Virus record (IMG/VR): IMGVR_UViG_3300014911_000533
Location: 1-56,298 of that record
Direction: 5' to 3' (one strand)
DNA: 56,298 nucleotides
Source: a virus
Position numbers and translations under genes: made by a program. How positions within the stretch are numbered: position 1 is the stretch's first letter; each line of letters opens with the position of its first letter. The notes beneath the pieces were generated by a model. That model ran no database searches and was not told the origin of the DNA. It worked only from the letters and a program-made list of their open reading frames with translations. Below, piece after piece: positions 1 to 7,900 of the stretch.

Positions 1-37
1 ATAATATATATTATTATTATTAAGAAAAAAGAAATAA

Positions 38-796
38 TCAAAGAAAATCATCCTTCACAGCCTTCAAATGAACATCTATATACTGTTTGAATGGTTCTCC
101 CCAAATTTTCATGTGAACTTTCACAAAGTTACATTTCAAGTCTGGATTGTTATAATACTTGTTTACATAGTCATTTGAATAGTATTTCCAGCTATCTTCA
201 CAGAAAAACCTTTTGTGGGTGGGGTCATTCACAGCTGACATAGTAGGGAAACGTGGCACTGTAATCTTCATTAAACAATTTGGTTTCAAAACTCTCCAGC
301 ATTCGTTCATCAAATGATAAATATTTTCAATATGCTCTAATAAATGCTCTGCCAGAATTTCATCTATAGAATTGTCTGGAAAAGGCAAGTCTTCATATTC
401 TAAGTTCAAGACCAAGTCTACACCTTCAATAACTTGTTTGTCTATATTAATGTAATCCTTTAAAATCTTTCTACCACAGCCTAAATTCAATTTCTGTTTA
501 AAACTTAAAAGCTGAATTGCCTTGTGTTTAATTGATAATTGCTTTTCATTTCTTCGTTCTGCTAAAATTCTCATCATCTGCGCATAATTTGACAAATCAT
601 CAAGATTATCAAATAGATCTTCACTTATTATATCTGCATTAATTATATTCTTTATTCTAACGAACTTTCTATTCAAATCTTGAAAAGCTTCTTTCAAAGT
701 CATATTAAAAAAGAAATCTCCATATTGTTTATTCTTCTTAGCAAATATATCTAAACAATGTTCAAACCTTTTCCTCATCTCTTCCTTCATATTCAC
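38..796 (-). CDS. Nmad1 (DUF1599)-like domain fused to class I SAM methyltransferase
   Basis: A 252-residue two-domain protein. Residues 10-80 match the DUF1599/Nmad1 pattern (KNKQYGDFF at 21-29, RIKNI near 48, DDLSNYA at 66-72), an alpha-helical family tied by comparative genomics to nucleotide modification. Residues 100-250 are a Rossmann methyltransferase with LNLGCG at 103-108, an EHLLEH motif, WRVLKP and a DPTHKRFF segment. That methyltransferase is a paralog of the ones at 30709-31230 and inside 51855-54665. The start is GTG at 796, eight bases after AGGAG, overlapping the upstream stop as GTGA. It follows an FAD oxidoreductase and a dUTPase fusion, so a base- or nucleotide-modifying role is inferred. 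The substrate is unknown. Confidence 0.7.
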   Translation of the reverse strand: MNMKEEMRKRFEHCLDIFAKKNKQYGDFFFNMTLKEAFQDLNRKFVRIKNIINADIISEDLFDNLDDLSNYAQMMRILAERRNEKQLSIKHKAIQLLSFKQKLNLGCGRKILKDYINIDKQVIEGVDLVLNLEYEDLPFPDNSIDEILAEHLLEHIENIYHLMNECWRVLKPNCLMKITVPRFPTMSAVNDPTHKRFFCEDSWKYYSNDYVNKYYNNPDLKCNFVKVHMKIWGEPFKQYIDVHLKAVKDDFL

Positions 797-1629
797 AATA
801 ACTTCTCCTTTAATTTAATAGCTTCTCTCCAGACATCATGAACCATCATTCTTGGCTGCCAGCAAGCGTATCTGCCAAGACAATAAATATTGCTCTGCTC
901 TAAACTTTTTATGATATTAGCTGAATTCATAGAAGGAAGGATTTTCCCTGGATATAAAATCTTATCAAACTCAAATTTGTCAAAAGAAACACTGGCCTCT
1001 GAAAATTCTTGAACCATATAGTCTTGATAAAAAGTTACTCGATAGTATGGAATATCAGGATCAGGGAAATAAAAAGTCTGGATCAAATTTTCAAATATTG
1101 AATATACTGGTGTAAATTTCAGTCCAATTTTGTAATATTCAAAATCTGGCTGATAGTCTATTTCATGAGGAGAGCTATAAACAAGCTTACATATGTTGAT
1201 TAAATCTATAGTGAATATCACTATTTCATGAATATAAGAGTCCTTTATGCCAATTAAACATTTGCGGTCAGAATAATTAACAAAATCAATAATTCGATCT
1301 TTAACATCAGGATTAGGTAATCTGTTCCAATTTAAAATCCATCCTTCATTTGTATAATTGCCAATAGAACTATCTAAGCCACAGGCAACTCTGCTTCTTG
1401 TTTTAATTAAATAATTGTGTTTCTGATTTTTTTTGTCTATAGCTATTACTCTTGAACTCACTAATATTTCTCTGTCTGTTAGTTTTGAGTCAAGAAATCT
1501 GTGGATATAGAAAAATGGCATTTTATTCGATTTGCTAATCTCTCCATACAATGTAGCTTTATCACCAAATATATATTTAGCAATTCTTCCAGAAAGACCT
1601 GCACCAATTATGGCAACCTTATTCTTCAT
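793..1629 (-). CDS. FAD/NAD(P)-dependent oxidoreductase-like protein
   Basis: 278 residues. The N-terminus VAIIGAGLSG (5-14) is a dinucleotide-binding Rossmann motif. The C-terminal GRYACW motif (about 252-257), followed by a conserved Met and Asp, resembles the second FAD contact of amine-oxidase-like flavoproteins. At 278 residues it is short for that superfamily, so the substrate domain is reduced. It overlaps the upstream dUTPase/HAD gene by 4 bases and its stop overlaps the GTG start of the Nmad1-methyltransferase gene, so the three are translationally coupled. A redox step in nucleotide or DNA-base modification is plausible from context. A sugar-nucleotide flavoenzyme such as a UDP-galactopyranose-mutase relative is an alternative. 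Confidence 0.55.
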   Translation of the reverse strand: MKNKVAIIGAGLSGRIAKYIFGDKATLYGEISKSNKMPFFYIHRFLDSKLTDREILVSSRVIAIDKKNQKHNYLIKTRSRVACGLDSSIGNYTNEGWILNWNRLPNPDVKDRIIDFVNYSDRKCLIGIKDSYIHEIVIFTIDLINICKLVYSSPHEIDYQPDFEYYKIGLKFTPVYSIFENLIQTFYFPDPDIPYYRVTFYQDYMVQEFSEASVSFDKFEFDKILYPGKILPSMNSANIIKSLEQSNIYCLGRYACWQPRMMVHDVWREAIKLKEKLL

Positions 1630-2549
1630 TTTAGCCTCCCAATTATGTCATCAAAATTTTTAACTCTTATAACTTTATTATTAGTTTTGCCTTTATTGTA
1701 AGACTTATCAAGTAAAAACACTTTAATTCCCAGCATAGCAATCTTATTCGCATTATCAAGATTGTCTTCAACAGCAAATGCCAAATTTGGGAAAGAGCGA
1801 TATACTGCTTCCTCTTTTTTTTCAGACCAAACAATACCATCAAACATCATATCATTCTCTCTCAACCATTCCAAAGTATCACCATAAATCCTTTTGTATT
1901 TTTTATATTCACGAGCCGTCATCAATGTTATTCCAAACCCCATCTGTTTCAAGCTTTTCAGAAATTCTCTCGATCCATCAATGGGCAAGCCTTTCTTTAA
2001 ATAGCCAGATTGTCGATATTCGTCTTTCAATCTTGATAAAACTGGGATTGAAAATTCTTTAGATAGCTCCACATATAAATCATAATTCTTTATTTCTCTT
2101 TCTATTTTGATACCTGTTTTGTCTTGTATAAATTTGAAAAATTCCTTAGGATAATCATACAAAACTCCATCAATATCAACAGCAACTATCTTATCAAACC
2201 TATTAAGCATTTGCTCTTGAGTCCATCTCTGTTCAACGACAGCAGACTTCCTCCAATATTCTTCCCATAATTGCTTAGCATCAAATTGCCAAATTAATCC
2301 GATGCTGAGCCAATATTTGAATATATCAATCCATTCTTCCAGGAGATTGCTTGGAATAATTCTAATATCTTCTTTTCTGTGTACTTTCCAAGCAATCTCC
2401 CTCAATAGCTCATTACACTCGCTAATCAAACACAATATCAGCTCTTTAGTCCAATACTGTTTTTCAGATTGTGATAAGTCTTTAAGTCTTTTACCAATTA
2501 CTTTTTCATTGAATTCTTTTTGATTTTTCCACAGCTCATTTATTTGCAT
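1626..2549 (-). CDS. All-alpha dUTPase/MazG-like domain fused to HAD-type 5'(3')-deoxyribonucleotidase-like domain
   Basis: 307 residues in two parts. Residues 30-110 resemble the dimeric all-alpha dUTPase/MazG superfamily: a helix with E44 and E47 (LISECNELLREI) and a second with E71, E72 and D75 (LLEEWIDIF), the usual magnesium-binding pairs. Residues 118-307 form a HAD hydrolase with VAVDIDGVLYDYP (nucleophile D125, D127), MTAREYKKY and AVEDNLDNA. The arrangement suggests removal of a noncanonical dNTP down to the nucleoside. Such fusions help phages that exclude or replace a base. It sits in a three-gene coupled set with an oxidoreductase and an Nmad1-methyltransferase. Nucleotide specificity cannot be read from sequence. 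Confidence 0.65.
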   Translation of the reverse strand: MQINELWKNQKEFNEKVIGKRLKDLSQSEKQYWTKELILCLISECNELLREIAWKVHRKEDIRIIPSNLLEEWIDIFKYWLSIGLIWQFDAKQLWEEYWRKSAVVEQRWTQEQMLNRFDKIVAVDIDGVLYDYPKEFFKFIQDKTGIKIEREIKNYDLYVELSKEFSIPVLSRLKDEYRQSGYLKKGLPIDGSREFLKSLKQMGFGITLMTAREYKKYKRIYGDTLEWLRENDMMFDGIVWSEKKEEAVYRSFPNLAFAVEDNLDNANKIAMLGIKVFLLDKSYNKGKTNNKVIRVKNFDDIIGRLK

Positions 2550-3285
2550 ATTTACTCACCAATCGAATGATGAGTTCCTTATCTTTTTTATATTTTTCAA
2601 TTCTAAAATTCATCAGCTTTTTGTCTTTACCTGCCATCATTATCAATCTGTCCAATCTTGCTTTTGGGGAAGAGAGGACATTATGCTCTTGAAACTTTTC
2701 CATGACTCTCTCTAACAGATCCTCATAAGTCCCACCCAATAATAATTCTTCAAATACATAATATGCACCAGAGCCTTCCTCATATGGATTTTTGATATTG
2801 GCTGGTCTCTGTTTCAATACTGTTTCTATTTTTGCTTCTTTTTCTTTGATCTTCTCTCTGACTTCTTTCTGTTTCTTTTTACTTTTTTCAATCTCCTTTT
2901 CTACCAATTTATCTTTTACTTTACTTGCCTTTTCTAAAACTTTCTCAGCCTGCTCTTCTTTCTGTTTTTCTCTCATTCTCTGCTCTGTTAGCCTTTTGCA
3001 TTCTTTTGCATCTACACACTGGCGACATTCTTCAGCTTCATCTGAATAATACTTACCAAAACAATCCTCCTCCTCTTCCTCATAATCCTCATTTTTAACT
3101 TCGTTTTCTGCCATATAATCCCTCCTTCTTAATCTCAAAAATTTTTTCAATTCTTCTGATATATTATCCTCACCGATTAATTCAGCAATATCTAAAATTT
3201 TTAATTCCAATGAGTCAAGATTCTTCTCTGCTCTAATACCCAGTTCATCAGCAAATTTCATCAATAAACTTTTTTCAGTGTCCAT
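2536..3285 (-). CDS. Hypothetical charged coiled-coil protein with Cys cluster
   Basis: 249 residues, not recognised. It has an N-terminal helical part (1-55), an acidic stretch around 65-75, a cysteine cluster (CFGKYYSDEAEECRQC and a following CK) that could bind metal, a long Lys/Glu/Gln-rich coiled coil (about 100-165), and a C-terminal domain with a PYEEGSGAYYVFEEL segment. The C-terminal half looks like it could bind nucleic acid or DNA-bound protein. It overlaps the dUTPase/HAD gene by 14 bases. The ATG at 3285 has only a weak GGTGA ribosome site, consistent with coupling to the end of an upstream short reading frame. Confidence 0.5.
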   Translation of the reverse strand: MDTEKSLLMKFADELGIRAEKNLDSLELKILDIAELIGEDNISEELKKFLRLRRRDYMAENEVKNEDYEEEEEDCFGKYYSDEAEECRQCVDAKECKRLTEQRMREKQKEEQAEKVLEKASKVKDKLVEKEIEKSKKKQKEVREKIKEKEAKIETVLKQRPANIKNPYEEGSGAYYVFEELLLGGTYEDLLERVMEKFQEHNVLSSPKARLDRLIMMAGKDKKLMNFRIEKYKKDKELIIRLVSKYANK

Positions 3286-3392
3286 AATTCACCAAGCAAG
3301 ATACAATCAAATACATACAAAACAGCACCAGCCAAGTTAAGGTGATAGTGCTTAATTTCATCTCTTATAATAATAAACGCCAACTCTGCCAA
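3261..3392 (-). CDS. Possible 43-residue ORF between sigma-like gene and coiled-coil gene
   Basis: An open frame starting with TTG one base after the TGA of the upstream gene and ending inside the start of the next gene. It encodes MAELAFIIIRDEIK, then a hydrophobic segment. No good ribosome site is visible, so translation would need reinitiation. The opening D-L-x-x-L-A-F-I-x-x-R signature recurs in a 14-codon frame at 12124-12168 within the same 12-bp DNA motif, which is the only reason to list it. Confidence 0.25.
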   Translation of the reverse strand: MAELAFIIIRDEIKHYHLNLAGAVLYVFDCILLGELWTLKKVY

Positions 3393-3393
3393 A

Positions 3394-3978
3394 TCATGTC
3401 AGCTGAAATTCCTGGCGACAGATAGCCCGAATTTCTTTCATAGCCATCTGTAAAGCTCTGGTATCAATACCCAAATATGCCATAACCGCATTATAAAATA
3501 CACCAGCAGGTCTCTTAACTATTCTACGACTTCTATATTGCTTCAAAACATTCTCAATAATTTGGTCATTCGGATCCAAAATCAAATCAAACACTTTTTC
3601 AGCTAACTCCGATAGCATTTCCTTAATACGCTTAATGTGCTCTTGATAGTATAATTGATTGTATATGCCTGATGTGTAATCAGCAATTTCATCTGGCAGC
3701 TCAATAACTTCTGCCAAATATCTTTTAGCTCTCAGATATCTCCTGACAAAACTAATATATCGTCTCCTCAACCCTACTGCAAATACTTTATCAAAATCCT
3801 TATTGATTTTTCCCATTTTTTTAGCCAGCTGTATCAGATATAAATACCCTTCAGCTTCCAATTCATCTCTCTGCATCAGAATCTCATTTGGTAGTTTCTG
3901 GCTGTAGATTTGGCTGTAATACTTAATTAAATTTTTTTTGTCTTCTATCAATTGATTTAAATTCTGATTTAATTTCAT
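3394..3978 (-). CDS. Putative sigma-factor-like protein
   Basis: 194 residues, mostly helical. The central part (about 40-100) has an acidic ELEAEGYLYLIQLAKK helix, then FDKVFAVGLRRRYISFVRRYLRAKRYL, resembling sigma70 region 2 where a basic, aromatic helix contacts the -10 element. The C-terminus (about 165-190: GIDTRALQMAMKEIRAIC) could be a helix-turn-helix like region 4. Length is typical of small phage or ECF-like sigma factors. It lies in the promoter-driven cluster of small genes, as expected for a gene controlling later transcription. A generic DNA-binding protein is an alternative, since sequence similarity to sigma factors is weak. Confidence 0.4.
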   Translation of the reverse strand: MKLNQNLNQLIEDKKNLIKYYSQIYSQKLPNEILMQRDELEAEGYLYLIQLAKKMGKINKDFDKVFAVGLRRRYISFVRRYLRAKRYLAEVIELPDEIADYTSGIYNQLYYQEHIKRIKEMLSELAEKVFDLILDPNDQIIENVLKQYRSRRIVKRPAGVFYNAVMAYLGIDTRALQMAMKEIRAICRQEFQLT

Positions 3979-4162
3979 TGATTTTCTCCTCAGAGCTAAA
4001 TAACCCTTTTATATAAGATTCCACAATCTTATATTTCCACTTAGGCTTTACCATCTTTAAAGCAGTAACAAAGCCAATAATAAACCCAAAAGCCTCATCA
4101 TCAGCTTTATCTACCAAACAGCCCAGTTTCTCCACTCTTTTCAGAATATCTTCTTTCTTCAT
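3923..4162 (-). CDS. Hypothetical protein, 79 aa
   Basis: Small helical protein with a Lys-rich C-terminus (KSIDRRQKKFN), not recognised. Its ATG overlaps the stop of the gene above by one base and its 3' end overlaps the sigma-like gene by 56 bases. This is close packing typical of phage early operons. Confidence 0.5.
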   Translation of the reverse strand: MKKEDILKRVEKLGCLVDKADDEAFGFIIGFVTALKMVKPKWKYKIVESYIKGLFSSEEKINEIKSEFKSIDRRQKKFN

Positions 4163-4377
4163 TATGCTAAAATAAAAGCAATTCTCATCAGCACTGGACT
4201 ATTCGCAATCAGCTTTTTAGCTACAGAACGATTAGCATTTACTTCAGCAGCTAACCAATCAATAAATGCGTCTAAAGTTGGTTCGGACAACTTTAAAGAA
4301 CTTGCCACCACCTGTTTAGGTTTGTCACTTACTAAACTTATCGCTACTAATTTATTCAAGTTTTTTTGATTAAACAT
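4162..4377 (-). CDS. Hypothetical protein, 71 aa
   Basis: Small Leu/Ala/Ser-rich helical protein; the pattern around 25-60 (SLKLSEPTLDAFIDWLAAE) could hold a short helix-turn-helix. Not recognised. It overlaps the upstream 72-residue gene by 22 bases and the downstream gene by one base, so it is probably co-translated with both. Confidence 0.5.
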   Translation of the reverse strand: MFNQKNLNKLVAISLVSDKPKQVVASSLKLSEPTLDAFIDWLAAEVNANRSVAKKLIANSPVLMRIAFILA

Positions 4378-4574
4378 TTCTTACTCCCTTTTAGTTTGCT
4401 CATATATTCCGTGACTTTTTCATTTATATCATCAGATGAGCATACTTCCATATTGACACCATTAAACCTAAACTTTACAATACAGCTATAAATTCTTGCA
4501 GCTGTTCGTGCTACTTGAATTGCTTCTTCAATAGCTGTGCCTGCAATGAACCTAAACTTTATCTCTTCTAACAT
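4356..4574 (-). CDS. Hypothetical protein, 72 aa
   Basis: Small protein with mixed alpha/beta pattern: EAIQVARTAARIYSCIVKF, then FNGVNMEVCSSDDI. Not recognised. It is the first gene after the hairpin terminator at 4600-4632 and has a good AGGAG site upstream of its ATG, so it may depend on read-through or an unseen promoter. Confidence 0.5.
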   Translation of the reverse strand: MLEEIKFRFIAGTAIEEAIQVARTAARIYSCIVKFRFNGVNMEVCSSDDINEKVTEYMSKLKGSKKCLIKKT

Positions 4575-4599
4575 TTTAATATCTCCTTTTCAAAATACC

Positions 4600-4632
4600 A
4601 AAAAGGGAGAGCAAATAATGCTCTCCCTTTTT
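4600..4632 (-). terminator. Rho-independent terminator, perfect hairpin
   Basis: A perfect 13-bp inverted repeat AAAAAGGGAGAGC / GCTCTCCCTTTTT around a 7-base loop. It is symmetric, so it could work in both directions. It lies at the 3' end of the DUF932-like gene, whose stop codon overlaps its stem, and is the strongest hairpin I found in the left half. Confidence 0.85.
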
Positions 4633-5578
4633 AAATTATCAATTTCCCTGCGACTTTCTCCAGATATTGCTGTTTATAAAAATCTTCTTCTTCTTGAGCT
4701 GCCCTTGTTAACGCTTGAATAACACCGAACTTATTCCTTTCAGGTTCTTCACCAAAACACTTCAATATTCTTACTTTCTGTTCTTCAGTTAATCGATATT
4801 CCTTACCAATTCTATTGATTTCAGCTTCAACATCTACCTCAATATCTCTAAGTCCTTCAACTTTCTTGACAATTGACTCACAGCTATTTACAGCTCTATC
4901 AAATACTGTTTCAATCTCCTGCCAGAGCGATTCATTATCAGCTTTGCCATAATGAACCCTTCTGTAAAGACCTTGAATCTCTTCTCCTGAATAAATAAGA
5001 CCATTATTACAGACCAATCTCAGCATTCTGGGATGAATTTTAAGTGCACCATGTCCAGTTTCTGAATTCATTATTTGAACTCCTGGCACCCAATCATTAT
5101 CAATCATGTCATCCATAAATAGCAAGTTAATAGTCAAGTATCTGTCATCCAGATGAGCAAAACATTCAGCTTTAGCAAATTTTTCCATTGTTCGCTTGCC
5201 AATCAATTTCACAAGATCCAAATGATTCACGATTCTATACCCTTCAGTTAAAACTGCCCTAACTTCGTCCATTTCATATCTTATCAAGAATCGTTTATTA
5301 GCAAACTTTTTCAGCCATTTATTAACATTCTCAATTGCCAGATCTGGTAATTCAGTTTTCATTTTCTCAAAATATCTAATCGGTATCCCCAGCCTATATG
5401 CAAGACCTTTCTCTGCATCTTCTCTCAATACATGAACCTTTATTCTACCATTAGATACTTCCAGAGTTCCAATATCAGGATAGCGGAGCTGAGCTGCTGA
5501 TTTAACTTCGTCTTTCTGGAGAGCTTTCAAACTTTCTAAGGTGTCCCACAGATCTCCAATTTTATTAAATCTTGCCAT
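4631..5578 (-). CDS. DUF932-like phage/plasmid protein
   Basis: 315 residues resembling the DUF932 / phage-plasmid-like TIGR03299 family: an N-terminal region with GIPIRYFEKM and RVLREDAEKG, a central LTEGYRIVNHLDLVKL, then HPRMLRLVCNNGLIYSGE and a helical C-terminus. Family members are common on phages and conjugative plasmids near replication or stress genes; their biochemical role is not established. It ends at the hairpin terminator at 4600-4632, making it the last gene of the first unit downstream of the 7690 promoter. Assignment rests on motif order and length. Confidence 0.6.
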   Translation of the reverse strand: MARFNKIGDLWDTLESLKALQKDEVKSAAQLRYPDIGTLEVSNGRIKVHVLREDAEKGLAYRLGIPIRYFEKMKTELPDLAIENVNKWLKKFANKRFLIRYEMDEVRAVLTEGYRIVNHLDLVKLIGKRTMEKFAKAECFAHLDDRYLTINLLFMDDMIDNDWVPGVQIMNSETGHGALKIHPRMLRLVCNNGLIYSGEEIQGLYRRVHYGKADNESLWQEIETVFDRAVNSCESIVKKVEGLRDIEVDVEAEINRIGKEYRLTEEQKVRILKCFGEEPERNKFGVIQALTRAAQEEEDFYKQQYLEKVAGKLII

Positions 5579-5579
5579 T

Positions 5580-5849
5580 TTAATACCTCCTTGTATTATA
5601 ATTTTTGGTTCTGATTTTTACAAGAACTAATTTTTCATCTTTTCTAATTTCCTTTATTTTCCAGATTTTTCCATCATCTAATAGAACCCATCTTCCTTCT
5701 TTTATTTCTCCTGCTATCACTTCCCTTATCTCAACTTCTTTCTCTACTAATTCGATCTTAGAATTTTCCCCACTGCAGTAAGGACATCTGCTCTTCTCAG
5801 AAGCACTATAAGATATTTTACCGCATTTTTTGCACTTTAATTCTTTCAT
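5580..5849 (-). CDS. Zinc-ribbon protein, 89 aa
   Basis: The N-terminus has C5-x2-C8 and C22-x2-C25 (CKKCGK ... CPYC), a classic zinc ribbon, followed by a small beta-rich domain with a DDGKIWKIKEI stretch resembling an SH3-like barrel. It probably binds nucleic acid or protein; no specific role is recognised. It sits between two unknown small genes with short gaps, in the operon from the 7690 promoter. Confidence 0.6.
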   Translation of the reverse strand: MKELKCKKCGKISYSASEKSRCPYCSGENSKIELVEKEVEIREVIAGEIKEGRWVLLDDGKIWKIKEIRKDEKLVLVKIRTKNYNTRRY

Positions 5850-5863
5850 CTTTTCTCCTTTTT

Positions 5864-6091
5864 TCAGCCTATATCTGAGTTCGCCTGCAAGAAGGAGTCT
5901 CCTTCCCGAATGACCTTCCCATTCCTTACATCAATCTTCACTATCCTTTGTCCAACGTCTCTCTCGTTGAGTATCCAAGAAATATAGTCAACCGCATCAA
6001 GAAAGTCTTCGCATACCTCCCAAATTCCTTCACACCCTTCTTCTCTTACTATATATTTTTTACCCTTGTTTTCTATCACAATTCCGGGCAT
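5864..6091 (-). CDS. Hypothetical protein, 75 aa
   Basis: Small acidic protein with a beta-hairpin start (GIVIENKGKKYIVREE) and a helical middle (EDFLDAVDYISWILNE). Not recognised. AGGAGG precedes the ATG, and it is surrounded by other small early-type genes. Confidence 0.55.
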   Translation of the reverse strand: MPGIVIENKGKKYIVREEGCEGIWEVCEDFLDAVDYISWILNERDVGQRIVKIDVRNGKVIREGDSFLQANSDIG

Positions 6092-6116
6092 CGCTTACAC
6101 CTCCTTTCATGTCTTT

Positions 6117-6377
6117 TCAATCAAATTCCTTTGTATCCAACCCACTCTCTATTCTTTGCAAAGCACGCCAGACAACCCTTTCCACCCAAGTATCATCGTA
6201 TCGGTGTCTCTGTGCTACCTCATCGATGACATCCCATCCAGTATCATTGCTACACAGAGCATACATTCCTTTTGTGGCACCTTTTTCCTTCACAAATGTG
6301 ATAAATTCTTCCCAATTCTTCCCAGCACACTCCACCGCTTCCCTGAGGAGTTTTATCTCTTCTCTAATGTGATTCAT
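6117..6377 (-). CDS. Hypothetical protein, 86 aa
   Basis: Small helical acidic protein rich in Trp and Glu, not recognised. AGGAG lies upstream of the ATG. Possibly a host-takeover factor, judged only by size and place. Confidence 0.55.
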   Translation of the reverse strand: MNHIREEIKLLREAVECAGKNWEEFITFVKEKGATKGMYALCSNDTGWDVIDEVAQRHRYDDTWVERVVWRALQRIESGLDTKEFD

Positions 6378-6402
6378 TTTTTATCCTCCTTTTCATTTTT
6401 CT

Positions 6403-6594
6403 TCATTTTTTCTCCAACTTCAAACCAAAATAATATTCACCAGTTCTTGCCACAATTAACTCATAGCCAATAGTACCAACCAACCTATCAAAGGTTTCAA
6501 GTAAACCATCAGTGTCATTAACTTCAGCTAACAAATATTCCTCAAATTTGTCCTGAAAACCCTTGCTGGCAGGATTTAAGCTGACTTCTTTCAT
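6403..6594 (-). CDS. Hypothetical protein, 63 aa
   Basis: Small acidic protein, not recognised; pattern suggests helix-helix-strand-strand. It starts immediately after the stop of the SprT-like gene, so translation is probably coupled. Confidence 0.5.
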   Translation of the reverse strand: MKEVSLNPASKGFQDKFEEYLLAEVNDTDGLLETFDRLVGTIGYELIVARTGEYYFGLKLEKK

Positions 6595-7116
6595 TTATTT
6601 CTTCCTTATAACTTTATTATCGAAAGTTATCACTACCTTTGGCTTTCTCTTTCTCGTGCCTCTGACACAGTAATACTTTTCACAAATGTCACAGAATAGA
6701 TTTCTTCTCTTTCTTGTGTGGGCAATATAATAGAATATCCTGCCCTTTTCAAAACAATATGGACAGAAATAGTACCATCTCTCTCGTGATATGTAGCGAT
6801 TGTCTTTCAGCCCCACTCTCTTCGCAATTTCCCGAAAATGCTTGCAATGATGAATCCTGCATTGAGCATGCTGAGGTATTTTTTCTACAGCAAAGTGAAT
6901 TAATTCATGTAGGATAGTGTTTCTGATTTCGCTTCGGGAAGCTTTATTAACATAGTCCCTGCTTAACTCTATTTTCTTGTTATCCCAAAGGAATGCCCGC
7001 CCATTGTAGCTCTTCAATCGGCCATTGAGAACAATTGGAACAAATTCCAGCTGAGGAAAATGTTTATCAATTAATCGCCTTTCGATTTTCTCAAGTTCCT
7101 TCAGACTATATTGCAT
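6595..7116 (-). CDS. SprT-like zinc metallopeptidase domain protein
   Basis: 173 residues. The HELIH motif near residue 70 is the HExxH zinc-binding and catalytic signature of the SprT/Spartan fold, and a further His-rich segment (CRIHHCKHFREIAKRVG) supplies the third ligand. The C-terminal third carries CPYC and CDIC pairs, the zinc ribbon that follows the SprT domain in many members. Spartan proteases degrade DNA-protein crosslinks; phage versions are frequent and could protect replicating DNA, but this is inference. The 5' end overlaps the gene above by 11 bases. Confidence 0.8.
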   Translation of the reverse strand: MQYSLKELEKIERRLIDKHFPQLEFVPIVLNGRLKSYNGRAFLWDNKKIELSRDYVNKASRSEIRNTILHELIHFAVEKIPQHAQCRIHHCKHFREIAKRVGLKDNRYISRERWYYFCPYCFEKGRIFYYIAHTRKRRNLFCDICEKYYCVRGTRKRKPKVVITFDNKVIRKK

Positions 7117-7642
7117 TCTTTCTCTCCAATTCTTTCAACTTTTTTTCAATGCAATTCACATGTTTATAAGTGCCACAGCTGGAATAATACATATATTTTT
7201 GTCCCTTTACAATTAATTCTCCGCACAAAGTGCAAACCCTGGATAGAGTCTTAGTGGCAATTTTGGGTTTAACTTTGTGCAACCAATCTCCAAATTCATC
7301 ATCGATGTTAGGTAAGCTTTTTTCACCAATCTCTTCAACTATCTCTGCTTTCATTATCCAGCCTAAACATCTGCCTTCCTTAACTTGTTGTATAGTATAC
7401 TTCATGTCTTCCTTTAGCTCTTCGATTGTTTCATAACCTTCACATCTTCCCAGTTGTCTTGGTCCATATGTGGGTCCAGCTTCCCAAAAGTAATACCGCA
7501 GTGTAGGCTTTTCTAAATGTTGTTTCAAAAATTCTTTCCTTTCCTTTGCTGAACCTGTTTCAAGTAATTCTGTCCATTTTTCCCAATTGAATTCTTTTCC
7601 TTTTCCTTTTCCTTTTCTTTCTTCTTTTTTAACTTCTCTCAT
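7106..7642 (-). CDS. Hypothetical zinc-binding protein, first gene after promoter
   Basis: 178 residues. It has a basic N-terminus with GKGKGK, a middle with YYFWEAGPTYGPRQLGRCEGYETI, and a C-terminal CTLC...C..H..C array (about 136-165) resembling a LIM- or PARP-type zinc finger. Not recognised as a family. It is the first gene downstream of the promoter at 7674-7701, with an AGGAGGT-type site just before the ATG, so it should be among the first products of that transcript. Confidence 0.6.
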   Translation of the reverse strand: MREVKKEERKGKGKGKEFNWEKWTELLETGSAKERKEFLKQHLEKPTLRYYFWEAGPTYGPRQLGRCEGYETIEELKEDMKYTIQQVKEGRCLGWIMKAEIVEEIGEKSLPNIDDEFGDWLHKVKPKIATKTLSRVCTLCGELIVKGQKYMYYSSCGTYKHVNCIEKKLKELERKNAI

Positions 7643-7673
7643 TTTTACCTCCTTTCATTTTATTCCACTATAT

Positions 7674-7701
7674 ATTATAATGGATTTTTCAAAAAAGTAA
7701 A
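7674..7701 (-). promoter_or_regulatory. Sigma70-like promoter for the left operon
   Basis: Read on the minus strand: -35 TTTACT, a 16-base spacer, then a perfect -10 TATAAT, about 30 bases upstream of the ATG at 7642. The whole 7643-7900 gap is AT-rich and non-coding. A second consensus -35 (TTGACA at 7750-7755) has no matching -10, so I list only this one. It would drive the genes from 7642 leftwards, at least to the terminator at 4600. Confidence 0.7.
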
Positions 7702-7900
7702 GCCCCTAAAAATCCAGTAATTAACACAATCTTCACAATCACAGATTTTTGTCAATCCATTTTGCTGTTATAATCAGCATTACAGAAGTCAGAACTTATT
7801 GTAAATGAATTTTAAACTGCTTTCAACGAGAATTTTATTTACGATTTAAAATGGGAGAGTCTTTATTAAACAGTATTTTTAGCAACAAACGTAAACAAAA

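Noticed and set aside
7727-7755. Second promoter from TTGACA at 7750-7755
   Set aside because: The -35 is perfect on the minus strand, but no -10-like hexamer is 16-18 bases downstream.
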